Source: Bacteroidota bacterium (lineage in GTDB: Bacteria > Bacteroidota > Bacteroidia > 2-12-FULL-35-15). From it: a stretch of 64,000 nt of DNA. A model generated the notes under the pieces. That model searched no databases. It was not told the DNA's origin and was given only the letters and a program-made list of their open reading frames with translations. Location: contig SXIH01000028.1 in the NCBI GenBank assembly GCA_005772895.1, forward strand, positions 62,001-126,000, in the 5' to 3' direction. Shown here piece after piece: positions 33,144-42,121 of this stretch. The first letter of the stretch is position 1; each line of letters opens with the position of its first letter. A program made the position numbers and the translations under genes.

Positions 33144-33902
33144 ATGAAAAAAATAATCGCAATTACATTTGCAATCATCACATGCATTACTGCAATTTCA
33201 CAAACAAGTGAAGAGCAATATGCAAAAGCATTGAAACTAAAAATGGAATTAAAATACAAAGAAGCATTTCCAATGTTTCAGGCATTATTAAAATCCGATT
33301 CAAACAATGTCAACTATTTACAATTTGCAAGTTATTGCTATTCCAAATACGGATATTATTATGTAACTGCTGAAGCAGACAAAATGAAACATTATAAAAA
33401 TGCTGAGTATCTGGCAAAAAAAGCAATCAAATTAAATGAAGCAAGTGCAGATGCGCATTATGCATATGCAATGGCATTAGGACGTATAAATGAAAATGCA
33501 AGTTCGAAACAAAAAATTGCTAATGCCAAATTAATTAAAGCACAAGCCGACAGAGCAATCGCATTGAATCCAAAATTAGCTGGCGCATACCATATTTTAG
33601 GAAGATGGCATCGGACAATTGCAGGTTTCAGCGCAATCGAAAAAGCAATGATCAATTCATTTTTTGGCGGAGTTCCTCCGGGTGGTTCTTATGATGATGC
33701 GGTTAAATCATTTATGTCGGCAATTGGTATAGAGCCGAAATACATGAACCACCAATATGAATTGGCGCAAACTTATTACGATATGGGAAAAAGTGTAGAA
33801 GCAAAACTTTGGGCTAAAAAAGCATTGGAAATTACTCCATCCAATGATGATGATATTAAAGCAAAGAAAGATTGTGAAGCTTTGCTGAAGAAATTAAATT
33901 AA
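33144..33902 (+). CDS. Secreted TPR-repeat protein
   Basis: A 252-residue exported protein with signal peptide IIAITFAIITCITAISQ. Tetratricopeptide-like helices recur: YAKALKLKMELKYKEAFPMFQ, AEYLAKKAIKLNEASADAHY, DRAIALNPKLAGAYHILGRW and YELAQTYYDMGKSVEAKLWAKKAL. The arrangement resembles RMD1-like regulators of microtubule dynamics found as TPR proteins in bacteria, but a scaffold role is all that can be said. It begins 20 bp after the M1 peptidase stop and probably shares its transcript. A bidirectional terminator follows immediately. Confidence 0.8.
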   Translation: MKKIIAITFAIITCITAISQTSEEQYAKALKLKMELKYKEAFPMFQALLKSDSNNVNYLQFASYCYSKYGYYYVTAEADKMKHYKNAEYLAKKAIKLNEASADAHYAYAMALGRINENASSKQKIANAKLIKAQADRAIALNPKLAGAYHILGRWHRTIAGFSAIEKAMINSFFGGVPPGGSYDDAVKSFMSAIGIEPKYMNHQYELAQTYYDMGKSVEAKLWAKKALEITPSNDDDIKAKKDCEALLKKLN

Positions 33903-33909
33903 AAATAAA

Positions 33910-33935
33910 AGCCTCGAACTTTCGGGGCTTTTTTA
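33910..33935. terminator. Bidirectional intrinsic terminator
   Basis: Nine-pair stem AGCCTCGAA/TTCGGGGCT with one G-T pair, a two-base loop, A-run before and T-run after. It ends the TPR gene and the convergent flippase gene. Confidence 0.88.
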
Positions 33936-35402
33936 TTCCCCTTTATGAAATGGCAAATACTTATGGAACTCAGGAGCAATTTTCAAAACATAAGTCAGAC
34001 CTATATAAGTTGAACTTATTACAACCGTTTTAACAATCATTGAAATAATTGCACTGTCCATCAGAGGCAAAATATTGGCTACTCCAAAAGAGACTAAAAT
34101 AACCGTGAGAATTTTTAAGCTCGACAAATCATAGGGCTGCATTTTAAAGAAAATCAAAATCATTATAAATTTTGCAATATTATAAAGCACAGCCAATGCT
34201 CCGGTTGCCATTGCTGCTCCTATCATTCCATACATTGGAATCAACCAGATATTTAATATCAATGCTAAAACCATAAGTACTATCAACAAAACTGTACCAT
34301 AAATATATTTTGAAGAGTTGAAAATAATTGAAGTGTTTATTCCTGTTGAAACATTTAGAAATGCAGCACAACAAGAAATAATAGTAACATTAGCTCCAAC
34401 ATGGTACTCTTCCGGCAACAAGCTCAACAGTTCGTGCACATTACAAATTATTCCAACCAATAAAATTCCACCAATCAACATTAAATATTTCACCGATTGA
34501 TAGTAAATTTTTTTGATGCTCTCTAAGTCTTTATTGGCAAATCCTTGTGCCACTTTTGTGTGAGAAATTCGCTCCAAAGAATTCAAAGGTATTTCTATTA
34601 TAAGAGAAATATAAGCAGCAACGGCAAACACACCAACGTATGACAAATCCCAATATTTACCAATTAAAATTGCATCTAAATGTTTTAAGCTCAATGATGC
34701 AACATTTGTAAGCGTTAAAAATAATCCATAAGAAATCAACTTATTTACTCCTACTCCTTGAAAATAGTTTTTGTCGATTTTAAGAGAAGGCCTATCAACA
34801 GAAAACAAATAAACACACATCCAAACAGTTTGAATTAAATAACTAAATACAAACAAGTAAATAAATTGCGACAAAGTAATCCATTCATAATAATAGCAAA
34901 CAATTAAAGCAATAAAAATTAAACGCGATAAAATTCCTTCTAAGAAAGTAATGATGGTGGTTTTAAAAAGAGATGCTGAATAAGCATTCAAGGCCATATT
35001 CACACCCATAATCGTAGCAAGAGGAAGCAACAGATCAAAATAATAAGTAAACATGGGGGATTGATCAATGTATTGATGAACAATCGTGTTTCTAAAACAA
35101 TACACCAACACAGCACAAATAATTGTTCCCAAAAGCGGAAACAACATCATAAAACCAAAATAGCCATGATGCTTTTTTTCTTCATTCCTGAAAAAAGGAA
35201 AAAAACGGGTAGTGATACTGCTAATTCCTAAAGGTAAAATAGTTGATAGTAAACTTGCGGCTGCAATCAATATCCTCGTCAAACCCAGCTCTTCCGGCTT
35301 TAATAAATTTGGTTGAATAAACATTAAGCTGATGAATCCAATAGCTACACCTAAATAAGTGATTAGTGCATTTTGAATTCCTTGCTTTTTAATTGTGCTC
35401 AA
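33933..35402 (-). CDS. Oligosaccharide flippase (Wzx/MATE-like), paralog 1
   Basis: A 489-residue polytopic membrane protein with about 12-14 hydrophobic helices, of the polysaccharide-export MOP superfamily that flips lipid-linked oligosaccharides. The N-terminus TIKKQGIQNALITYLGVAIGF and the TRFFPFFRNEEKKHHGY loop match the second flippase of this locus (44700), so they are paralogs. Both start with TTG. The C-terminal FFKMQPYDLSSLKIL also recurs as KYQMQPYDMNSLKIL. It is the last gene of a leftward block with GT2 and FkbM genes. Confidence 0.88.
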   Translation of the reverse strand: MSTIKKQGIQNALITYLGVAIGFISLMFIQPNLLKPEELGLTRILIAAASLLSTILPLGISSITTRFFPFFRNEEKKHHGYFGFMMLFPLLGTIICAVLVYCFRNTIVHQYIDQSPMFTYYFDLLLPLATIMGVNMALNAYSASLFKTTIITFLEGILSRLIFIALIVCYYYEWITLSQFIYLFVFSYLIQTVWMCVYLFSVDRPSLKIDKNYFQGVGVNKLISYGLFLTLTNVASLSLKHLDAILIGKYWDLSYVGVFAVAAYISLIIEIPLNSLERISHTKVAQGFANKDLESIKKIYYQSVKYLMLIGGILLVGIICNVHELLSLLPEEYHVGANVTIISCCAAFLNVSTGINTSIIFNSSKYIYGTVLLIVLMVLALILNIWLIPMYGMIGAAMATGALAVLYNIAKFIMILIFFKMQPYDLSSLKILTVILVSFGVANILPLMDSAIISMIVKTVVISSTYIGLTYVLKIAPEFHKYLPFHKGE

Positions 35403-35452
35403 TGTTATATAATTTATTTAGGTAACGAATATTAAATGCAAAAATTGCAGCA

Positions 35453-36202
35453 TTAAGTCATCGATTTTTTTGAAACTTTATGAAATGGAAATCTTAATAA
35501 AATGTAAAAATGATTAATTACAGTTTGGAAAAAGCCATAATGATGCGACATAATCAAAAACCGTTCACCCAAAGCTACTTTCCTACGTTTATTAGATGTT
35601 CCTCCCGCTAAAAATTTAGAAATATAATTTTTAGTATTAACAATTTTATTAGATTTTTTCAAGACTTCAATTACCCAATCAATATCTGCACTTACAGCAT
35701 ACTTTAAATTATACTTTTCGCATAAAGAACGTTTCGCAATAAAAGATTGATGCGAAACACACATTCCGAATTTCAAACTTTTCCAATCTAGTTGTTCAGG
35801 GGGAGATAATCTTCTGTCTCCCAACACAAGTCCTTGCTCATTCACTACAGCTGTATTTCCATAATACACGTCAGCATCTCCCAATGCAACAACAGATTCA
35901 ATAATATCATTAGAATATAATTCATCGCCTGCATTTAGGAAAAGTACATAATCACCCGTAGCAGTAGCCAAACCTTTATTCATTGCATCATAAATTCCGT
36001 TGTCCTTTCCGGAAAGTATAACTGCAATATCATGCTGATATTTTTCTGCCAACTCAAGTGTTCCATCGGATGAAGCTCCGTCAATAATAATATATTCGAT
36101 GTTCGTATAGCTTTGAGAAAGCACACTTTTAATTGTACGCTCAATCAACGATTTAGCATTGTAAACAACAGTGATGATACTTATTTTGGGGTTGAATTGC
36201 AT
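35453..36202 (-). CDS. GT2 family glycosyltransferase
   Basis: A 249-residue inverting transferase. GT-A motifs are ISIITVVYNAKSLIERTIKSV, YIIIDGASSDGTLEL, and the metal-binding region FLNAGDELY (DxD-like position). GKDNGIYDAMNKGLA is typical of the WcaA-like subgroup. It starts directly after the FkbM stop (36202/36203), so the genes are coupled. Sugar donor and acceptor cannot be told. Likely adds one sugar to the surface glycan assembled by this locus. Confidence 0.9.
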   Translation of the reverse strand: MQFNPKISIITVVYNAKSLIERTIKSVLSQSYTNIEYIIIDGASSDGTLELAEKYQHDIAVILSGKDNGIYDAMNKGLATATGDYVLFLNAGDELYSNDIIESVVALGDADVYYGNTAVVNEQGLVLGDRRLSPPEQLDWKSLKFGMCVSHQSFIAKRSLCEKYNLKYAVSADIDWVIEVLKKSNKIVNTKNYISKFLAGGTSNKRRKVALGERFLIMSHHYGFFQTVINHFYILLRFPFHKVSKKSMT

Positions 36203-36931
36203 TTATTTTCTGTAAAAAATGCCGTTGCATTGCAATACTTTACCTGTTTTATTGTCTGTAAAAGCCGGCACAATGCTCTTCAATACAAAACCCTTTTCCT
36301 GCATATATTCCAATATCTGTGGCAATAACCAGGTTTGATTTTCATACAAAGGAACCAATGATATTTCCATTTCAATCCCTGTTGCCTTAGCAATCATACC
36401 CTGAGCTCCTTTCAACACTTCCTGCTCGAAACCCTGAACATCTATTTTCAAAAAAATATTTTTTGCCTGACCAATATAGCTTGGAGCAATTTCATCTAAA
36501 GGAAATACTTGAACTTTTTCAGTCCCGATAATTTTCGACTCAGGAGCACCTTCAATATGAGAATCCAGCATTTTTAACAAAGTACTACTCACCGAGTTTG
36601 CAGAAATATTAATTTCGATTTCTTCTTTTTTAGAACCAATAGCACAACGGGGAGCAACACTCCAATTCGGAAAACTGTTGCTTTTTTTATTAATTATTGC
36701 TCGAGCAGAGGACAATGGCTCAAAAGAAACAACTTTGTGCATATATCCGGCATCCATTATTCCCGTAGCATATTGTCCTACATTTGCTCCTATATCAAAT
36801 ACCAAATCAATTTTGTAGTGTTCAAAAAGCTTAATGCGTCTCAAATCCTCACTAGTAGCTGCATTGTACTTCCGGATTAAGATTCCAAAACTTTGAAATA
36901 TTTTTTTTGTTATACGCTCAAAACTGCTCAT
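36203..36931 (-). CDS. FkbM family SAM-dependent methyltransferase
   Basis: A 242-residue O-methyltransferase. The SAM-binding motif is LVFDIGANVGQYATGIMDAG, followed by VVSFEPLSSARAII and the LKIDVQGFEQEVLKGA motif typical of FkbM. GAPESKIIGTEKVQVFPLDEI is also family-like. In glycan loci these enzymes usually methylate a sugar hydroxyl. It is the first gene of the leftward block and divergent from the gene at 37053 with 121 bp between. Confidence 0.9.
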   Translation of the reverse strand: MSSFERITKKIFQSFGILIRKYNAATSEDLRRIKLFEHYKIDLVFDIGANVGQYATGIMDAGYMHKVVSFEPLSSARAIINKKSNSFPNWSVAPRCAIGSKKEEIEINISANSVSSTLLKMLDSHIEGAPESKIIGTEKVQVFPLDEIAPSYIGQAKNIFLKIDVQGFEQEVLKGAQGMIAKATGIEMEISLVPLYENQTWLLPQILEYMQEKGFVLKSIVPAFTDNKTGKVLQCNGIFYRK

Positions 36932-37018
36932 TTCATTAAAAAGTATTAGACTACAATATTAATGAATTTTGAGAAGCTTTGGGAATTTTATGCCCTCAAA
37001 AGCGCTATTTAAAAGAAA

Positions 37019-37046
37019 TTGATAAAGCATAATTTTATTACATTTG
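37019..37046 (+). promoter_or_regulatory. Promoter for the 37053 gene
   Basis: TTG at 37019-37021 and TACATTTG at 37039-37046 (17-base spacer) fit a Bacteroidota promoter. The -7 box ends six bases before the ATG, so the transcript may be leaderless. Confidence 0.5.
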
Positions 37047-37052
37047 TAAAGC

Positions 37053-37925
37053 ATGTCGGCCGAAAAGTCATATAAAGAAACCAGTGGATTTATTAGTCAG
37101 TTCACCAACACCTGCATTTCAGTTTTGAAAGTTTTGATTCAGTCAAAATTTGCAAACACCTTATCTAATGAAACCAGCAAGACATGTATAGTTTTGGGAA
37201 ACGGACCATCACTTAAAACATCATTAACAAATCACAAGGATTTTTTTAAAAAACATACACTTTTTTGCGTGAATAGCTTTTCAATGAGCGATGAATATGT
37301 TGAACTTAAACCTCAATACTATGTTATTCTTGATTATAGTTTCTGGAAAAGCGATGGAAAAATAATTTTAGATACATTGGAAGCAGTCAAAACAAAAACT
37401 ACTTGGCCAATAACACTTTTAGTCCCTCAAATGTCGGCAGGAAGCAAACGTTTTGAAGAACTTTCAAAAGCAAATCCCAATATTCAATTGCAGTATTTTA
37501 ATTACACTGTCTTCAAAGGATTTCCATCAATATCGCATTGGTTTTTCACTAAAAACTTGGCTATGCCTCAATCACAAAATGTTTTAGTAGCAGCCACTTT
37601 TCTTGCAATCAATAGTAATTTTAAGGAAGTTTATGTAGTTGGAGCGGATCACACATGGCATGAGAATTTACATTTGGATGAGAATAATCTTTTAAGTTTA
37701 CGTCATATTCATTTTTATGATGATGTTGAAAAAACAACTTACATTCCTTTCAAAAAAGGAATTCATTCAACAGAAATATTTAAGGTGCATGAAATTTTTG
37801 CAGCTTGGGCAAAAGTATTTTATGGCTATATTGCATTGGAAAATTATTCAAAGTATAAAAATTGCAAACTATACAATGCCAGCGAAATAACATTTGTTGA
37901 CGCATTTGAAAGAAAAAAATTATAA
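37053..37925 (+). CDS. DUF115/MAF-like protein of glycan locus
   Basis: A 290-residue protein with the CIVLGNGPSLK motif near residue 47, characteristic of DUF115/6-hydroxymethylpterin-pyrophosphokinase-like and motility-associated-factor proteins. VNSFSMSDEYVELKPQYYVILD and VYVVGADHTWHENL continue the pattern. Such proteins are found in nonulosonic-acid glycosylation loci, where MAF members transfer pseudaminic or legionaminic acid to flagellin. A transferase role here is inference, as this protein is short. It ends one base before the next gene's ATG. Confidence 0.65.
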   Translation: MSAEKSYKETSGFISQFTNTCISVLKVLIQSKFANTLSNETSKTCIVLGNGPSLKTSLTNHKDFFKKHTLFCVNSFSMSDEYVELKPQYYVILDYSFWKSDGKIILDTLEAVKTKTTWPITLLVPQMSAGSKRFEELSKANPNIQLQYFNYTVFKGFPSISHWFFTKNLAMPQSQNVLVAATFLAINSNFKEVYVVGADHTWHENLHLDENNLLSLRHIHFYDDVEKTTYIPFKKGIHSTEIFKVHEIFAAWAKVFYGYIALENYSKYKNCKLYNASEITFVDAFERKKL

Positions 37926-38606
37926 ATGAAAGCATTGTTTCAAACTCCTTTTACTTATTGGTTTCGGTGGCTTTTTACAAAATGGTCATTGGAATTAAAA
38001 TACAGCAAACAACATTTGCATTTGGAATACATGGCCGAAGTGAAAGATTGCAAATTCAATAACTACAACACTATTTATAAATTCGCTCGTATCCGCAATT
38101 CGGAATTGGGTGATTTTACTTATGTAGCTAGAAATTCTCAAATTTATAACACAAAAGTTGGCAAGTTTACTTGTATTGGTCCGAATGTGAGTACAGGAAT
38201 GGGAGCCCATCCTGCTTCCAATTTTGTTTCCAGTCATCCATTATTTTATTCCACTTTAGGACAATCATCCGGATTAGTAATCGTAGAAAAAAACCTGTTT
38301 GAAGAATTTCCAACCACCGAAATTGGTCATGATGTTTGGATTGGAAACAATGCCATTATCAAATATGGGGTAAAAATTGGGGATGGTGCTATTATCGGAG
38401 CTGGTGCTATGGTAACAAAAGATGTTGAACCTTACAGTATTGTGGGTGGTGTACCTGCAAAAATCATAAAATACCGCTTCAGCCAGGATGAGATTGAGTT
38501 TTTGACCCAATTCAAATGGTGGGACAAGGATTTGGAATGGCTGAAAGCAAATAAACACCAGTTTCAAAATATTGGTGATTTTATGTCTAAAAACCCAATA
38601 AAATAA
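37926..38606 (+). CDS. CatB-related O-acetyltransferase (left-handed beta helix)
   Basis: A 226-residue hexapeptide-repeat acetyltransferase. Repeats run from about residue 45 ([20 protein letters not shown]) through [35 protein letters not shown] to [16 protein letters not shown]. The loop with [17 protein letters not shown] contains the catalytic-type His of the xenobiotic acetyltransferase group. Such enzymes O- or N-acetylate sugars in surface glycans. It begins immediately after the 37053 stop and is cotranscribed with it. Confidence 0.9.
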   Translation: MKALFQTPFTYWFRWLFTKWSLELKYSKQHLHLEYMAEVKDCKFNNYNTIYKFARIRNSELGDFTYVARNSQIYNTKVGKFTCIGPNVSTGMGAHPASNFVSSHPLFYSTLGQSSGLVIVEKNLFEEFPTTEIGHDVWIGNNAIIKYGVKIGDGAIIGAGAMVTKDVEPYSIVGGVPAKIIKYRFSQDEIEFLTQFKWWDKDLEWLKANKHQFQNIGDFMSKNPIK

Positions 38607-38641
38607 GGCTACTCCGACCTATTTTTCCATTCTTTAAAATC

Positions 38642-38673
38642 TTTGGTATTTCGCTAAACTCTGCTTAATTTTG
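38642..38673 (+). promoter_or_regulatory. Promoter of the pse operon
   Basis: TTTG at 38642-38645 and TAATTTTG at 38666-38673, spaced by 20 bases, match the Bacteroidota -33/-7 consensus. It lies 24 bp before the pseB ATG and would drive the operon 38698-46178. Confidence 0.6.
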
Positions 38674-38697
38674 GGACTTATTACAAAACCCTGAAAT

Positions 38698-39714
38698 ATG
38701 TTAGATTTAAACGGAAAATCAATTTTAATTACCGGAGGTACCGGCTCATTAGGAAAGCATTTAACTAAAAATATTCTCTCAAAATTCCCGAAAGTAAAGC
38801 GCTTGGTCATCTTTTCAAGAGATGAACAAAAACAATTTGAAATGGCGCAGGAATATCCACACAGCAAATACCCGGCAATCAGATATTTTATTGGCGATGT
38901 AAGAGATGGCGACCGTTTAAAAAAAGCATTTACTGAAATTGATTATGTAATTCACGCTGCAGCCATGAAACATGTTCCTATTGCAGAATACAATCCAATG
39001 GAATGTGTAAAAACAAATGTGCTTGGCGCAGAAAACGTTATCAATGCCTGCATGGAAATGGGTGTAAAAACTGTAGTTGCACTTTCAACCGATAAAGCCG
39101 CAGCTCCTATCAATCTTTATGGTGCAACTAAATTATGTTCCGATAAACTATTTGTTGCTGCAAACAACATCAAAGGAAAAGCAGACATCAAGTTTTCTGT
39201 TGTTCGCTACGGAAACGTAATGGGTTCAAACGGCTCAGTAATTCCTTTCTTTTTGAAAAAACGTAAGGAAGGTGTTTTACCTATCACCGATATCAATATG
39301 ACACGCTTCAACATTTCTCTTCAAGGCGGTGTTGATATGGTTTTGCATGCTATGGAAACTGCCTGGGGCGGAGAAATATTTGTTCCGAAAATTCCATCCT
39401 ATAAAATAACAGATGTAGCCACAGCAATTGGCCCGGATTGCAAACAGGAAATTGTTGGGATTCGTCCGGGCGAAAAAGTACACGAAGAAATGATTACTTC
39501 TTCCGATTCATTCTCAACTTACGATTTAGGAAAATATTATGCTATTCTACCTCAAGTTCCGAATTTTAAAATTGAAGACTATACCAAACACTTTAACGCA
39601 AAACTTGTCCCTCAAGGATTTCAATACAACTCTGGCGAAAACAAAGAATGGTTGAATGTGGAAGATATGCGCAAATTAATTAAAGAGCATGTTGATTCTT
39701 CGTTTAGCATCTAA
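38698..39714 (+). CDS. pseB: UDP-N-acetylglucosamine 4,6-dehydratase (inverting)
   Basis: First enzyme of pseudaminic-acid synthesis, making UDP-2-acetamido-2,6-dideoxy-4-keto-L-idose from UDP-GlcNAc. It is a short-chain dehydratase with NAD(P) motif ITGGTGSLGKHL, the catalytic set Thr131-Asp132-Lys133 in ALSTDKAAAP, and Tyr141-xxx-Lys145 in NLYGATK. AAMKHVPIAEYNP is the PseB/FlaA1 signature. At 338 residues it is full length. It heads an operon with pseG and pseI homologs; the expected next enzyme, the PseC aminotransferase, is not encoded here. Confidence 0.93.
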   Translation: MLDLNGKSILITGGTGSLGKHLTKNILSKFPKVKRLVIFSRDEQKQFEMAQEYPHSKYPAIRYFIGDVRDGDRLKKAFTEIDYVIHAAAMKHVPIAEYNPMECVKTNVLGAENVINACMEMGVKTVVALSTDKAAAPINLYGATKLCSDKLFVAANNIKGKADIKFSVVRYGNVMGSNGSVIPFFLKKRKEGVLPITDINMTRFNISLQGGVDMVLHAMETAWGGEIFVPKIPSYKITDVATAIGPDCKQEIVGIRPGEKVHEEMITSSDSFSTYDLGKYYAILPQVPNFKIEDYTKHFNAKLVPQGFQYNSGENKEWLNVEDMRKLIKEHVDSSFSI

Positions 39715-39742
39715 TCACTTAAAATAAATTTTTAATTAAGCT

Positions 39743-40546
39743 ATGATTCCTCTTACCATTGATGAATACTTGAATGATGAAAACCCTTGGACAGGCAGAC
39801 TGAGTGGCAAGACAGAATTTCATAAAACAAGAAATGTTCAGCAAATTGAAAACGAATACAATCTTGACAAATATGCTAAACTAGTAGCTTTCGATTTTAA
39901 AACAATTGAAGAATATAAATCAAAAGAGTTTGAACAAGCCGGATTACATCCTGTAACAGGAGAAATTATTATTTCGTTGGAAGATGATATTTTTAAAGTA
40001 ACCATTCCAAAAGCAAGAGAACTTTATTACAATCTGATAACTTCAACAATAAAAAAATACACTTCCGAAAACATTTGTGAATTGGGCTGTGGTTATGGAT
40101 ATAATTTATCCTATTTAGGAAAAAATTCTTACGGAGGCGATTACTGCAAAAATGCTGTTGCTTTAGCTCAGAAATTAGGCTCCAATGTAGTAGAATTCAA
40201 TTACTATAATGAAAAAGATTACGATTTTATAAAACCTAACTCTACAATTTTTACAACTCATAGTATCGAACAAATTCCTGATGCATCTGTAATTATTGAT
40301 AATTTAGAAAAACAAAAAGATAAAATCAATTACGTTGTTCATTTCGAACCAACCGTTGTTGCTGAAAGAAAAACCCCTCTGGGTTTACTAAGGAACAAAT
40401 ACATTGAAATAAACGATTATAACCGGAATTTGATTGAAGTATTAAAAAGCAGAAACAATATAGAAATCTTAGAATTACAAATTGATATTTTTGGTTTAGT
40501 TCCTTTAAATACCACCAATTTAATTGTTTGGAGATTTAAAAAATAA
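39743..40546 (+). CDS. Class I SAM-dependent methyltransferase
   Basis: A 267-residue protein with a SAM-binding motif NICELGCGYGYNLSYLG (about residues 111-127) followed by YGGDYCKNAVALAQKLG and FTTHSIEQIPDAS. The N-terminal 90 residues (TIDEYLNDENPWTGRLSGKTE) have no family that I recognise. It occupies the position where pseC usually lies but has no PLP-lysine motif and cannot be an aminotransferase. It likely methylates a sugar or its acyl group. It abuts the next gene without a gap. Confidence 0.8.
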   Translation: MIPLTIDEYLNDENPWTGRLSGKTEFHKTRNVQQIENEYNLDKYAKLVAFDFKTIEEYKSKEFEQAGLHPVTGEIIISLEDDIFKVTIPKARELYYNLITSTIKKYTSENICELGCGYGYNLSYLGKNSYGGDYCKNAVALAQKLGSNVVEFNYYNEKDYDFIKPNSTIFTTHSIEQIPDASVIIDNLEKQKDKINYVVHFEPTVVAERKTPLGLLRNKYIEINDYNRNLIEVLKSRNNIEILELQIDIFGLVPLNTTNLIVWRFKK

Positions 40547-41281
40547 ATGTCACTTACTCCACATATCGGCATAATTACACAAGCACGTATGACCAGTACG
40601 CGCTTACCAGGAAAAATTTTCAAAGAAGTAAATAATAAATCGTTATTGCAATACCATATCGAGCGATTACAAAAAACAGGTTTTGACATTGCTATAGCCA
40701 CTACTACTAACAATACAGATGATTGTGTCGCTGATTACGCATTAAAAAACAATTTACAATTTCACAGAGGAAGCGAAAACAATGTATTGAGTCGTTTCCA
40801 CGAAACTGCTAAAAAATACAATTTTGATATTATCGTTCGTGTTACTTCTGATTGCCCCTTAATCGACACGCACTTAATCAGAAACAGCATTGAAAAATAT
40901 TTAAAACTGAACAATCAAAATTTATACATGGCCAATGCCATTGAGCGCACATTTGCCAGAGGTTTTGATTTCGAAATATTTTCTTTTCAATTATTGGATG
41001 ACGCATTTCTGAATGCCATTACAGAATCGGATTTAGAACATGTAACACCTTATATCTGGAAAAATAAATCCGGGAAAGTTGAAATGTATCACATAAAGCA
41101 AACAGAAGACAACAGCAACTTAAGAATAACAGTTGATACAGCAGATGATTTTGAATTAATTAAACGTTTAATTGAAAATCACAAAGCAAATGAACTTCCG
41201 TACAATGAAATTGAAAACATTTTAAAATCAAATCCGGATTTAACAGCACTTAACTCACACATCGAACAAAAGAAAGTATAA
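40547..41281 (+). CDS. SpsF-like cytidylyltransferase domain protein
   Basis: A 244-residue nucleotidyltransferase-fold protein of the SpsF group: IGIITQARMTSTRLPGKIF at the N-terminus binds the nucleotide, and VRVTSDCPLIDTHLI carries the metal-binding Asp. SpsF proteins accompany SpsE (PseI/NeuB-like) and SpsG (PseG-like) in spore-coat and other glycan loci. Here all three types occur together, so this may activate the nonulosonic acid with CMP in place of a standard PseF. True PseF begins with an AIIPARGGSKR motif, not seen here. Starts right at the stop of the previous gene. Confidence 0.82.
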   Translation: MSLTPHIGIITQARMTSTRLPGKIFKEVNNKSLLQYHIERLQKTGFDIAIATTTNNTDDCVADYALKNNLQFHRGSENNVLSRFHETAKKYNFDIIVRVTSDCPLIDTHLIRNSIEKYLKLNNQNLYMANAIERTFARGFDFEIFSFQLLDDAFLNAITESDLEHVTPYIWKNKSGKVEMYHIKQTEDNSNLRITVDTADDFELIKRLIENHKANELPYNEIENILKSNPDLTALNSHIEQKKV

Positions 41282-41283
41282 GC

Positions 41284-42117
41284 ATGAGCAATTTAATAAT
41301 TGATAAGAAAAAATTTGACACTGATGGTTATCTGTTAGTTGAAAAAGTATTTACTCCTTCTGAAATAGAACAATTCAGAAAACTGGCTTATGAGCAATAT
41401 GAAATTGATAAAAGCAAAAAACTTGATTTTCAATTGCCAAATTTGCCCACAAAAGCAAAATACAACAAAGGAGATTTATTGAGCAAAGATAAATTACATC
41501 AAATTTTATTGGATGACAGAATTTTACAAATTGCAAAAACAATATTGGGAAGTGATGATTTGATTTATTTTGGTGACAGTTCCTACCAAATAGGAACGGG
41601 ATTAAGAGGTTTTCACAGGGATAACATCGACAGAACTGATTTGAATGGCCCCGATTGGAAAGGCGAATATACGTTGATTAGATTGGGAATTTATTTACAA
41701 AATCACAAGGATTATAGCGGAGGATTAAAATTAAAAGCCGGAAGTCACAAAAACGCAGATGGAAAAGCAATATTTGTTGGAAACGAAGTGGGTGATGTTG
41801 CTGTTTGGAGTTTAAAAACATTACATAGTGGTAATGCTGTCCGATTGAAATTTTTTCCAAATTTTTCCATTAACAAAGCAGGACGAGAAGGAATGGTTCC
41901 TGCATTTTTGAAAAAAGATCAAGAACATGAACGAATTTCACTATTCATGACTTTTGCTTTAAAGTCTAGTCATTTAGACAGATACATAAATGAATATTCC
42001 TTGAAAAGAAAAGATACCCTAGATAATTTACGCGCATCTGTTTATTCTTCCAATGCATTAGAATTAGCAAAGCAAAAGCATGTACAAATAATGAAATTAG
42101 TTCCCGAACAAGGTTAA
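41284..42117 (+). CDS. Phytanoyl-CoA dioxygenase (PhyH) family protein
   Basis: A 277-residue Fe(II)/2-oxoglutarate oxygenase. The metal ligands are in GFHRDNID (His-x-Asp) and LKTLHSGNAVRL (distal His), with an Arg for oxoglutarate just after. VGDVAVWSLKTLHSG is the typical strand before the distal His. PhyH proteins in glycan loci are usually hydroxylases of sugars or lipids; the substrate is unknown. It lies two bases after the SpsF-like gene and four before pseG, well inside the operon. Confidence 0.85.
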   Translation: MSNLIIDKKKFDTDGYLLVEKVFTPSEIEQFRKLAYEQYEIDKSKKLDFQLPNLPTKAKYNKGDLLSKDKLHQILLDDRILQIAKTILGSDDLIYFGDSSYQIGTGLRGFHRDNIDRTDLNGPDWKGEYTLIRLGIYLQNHKDYSGGLKLKAGSHKNADGKAIFVGNEVGDVAVWSLKTLHSGNAVRLKFFPNFSINKAGREGMVPAFLKKDQEHERISLFMTFALKSSHLDRYINEYSLKRKDTLDNLRASVYSSNALELAKQKHVQIMKLVPEQG

Positions 42118-42121
42118 AATA

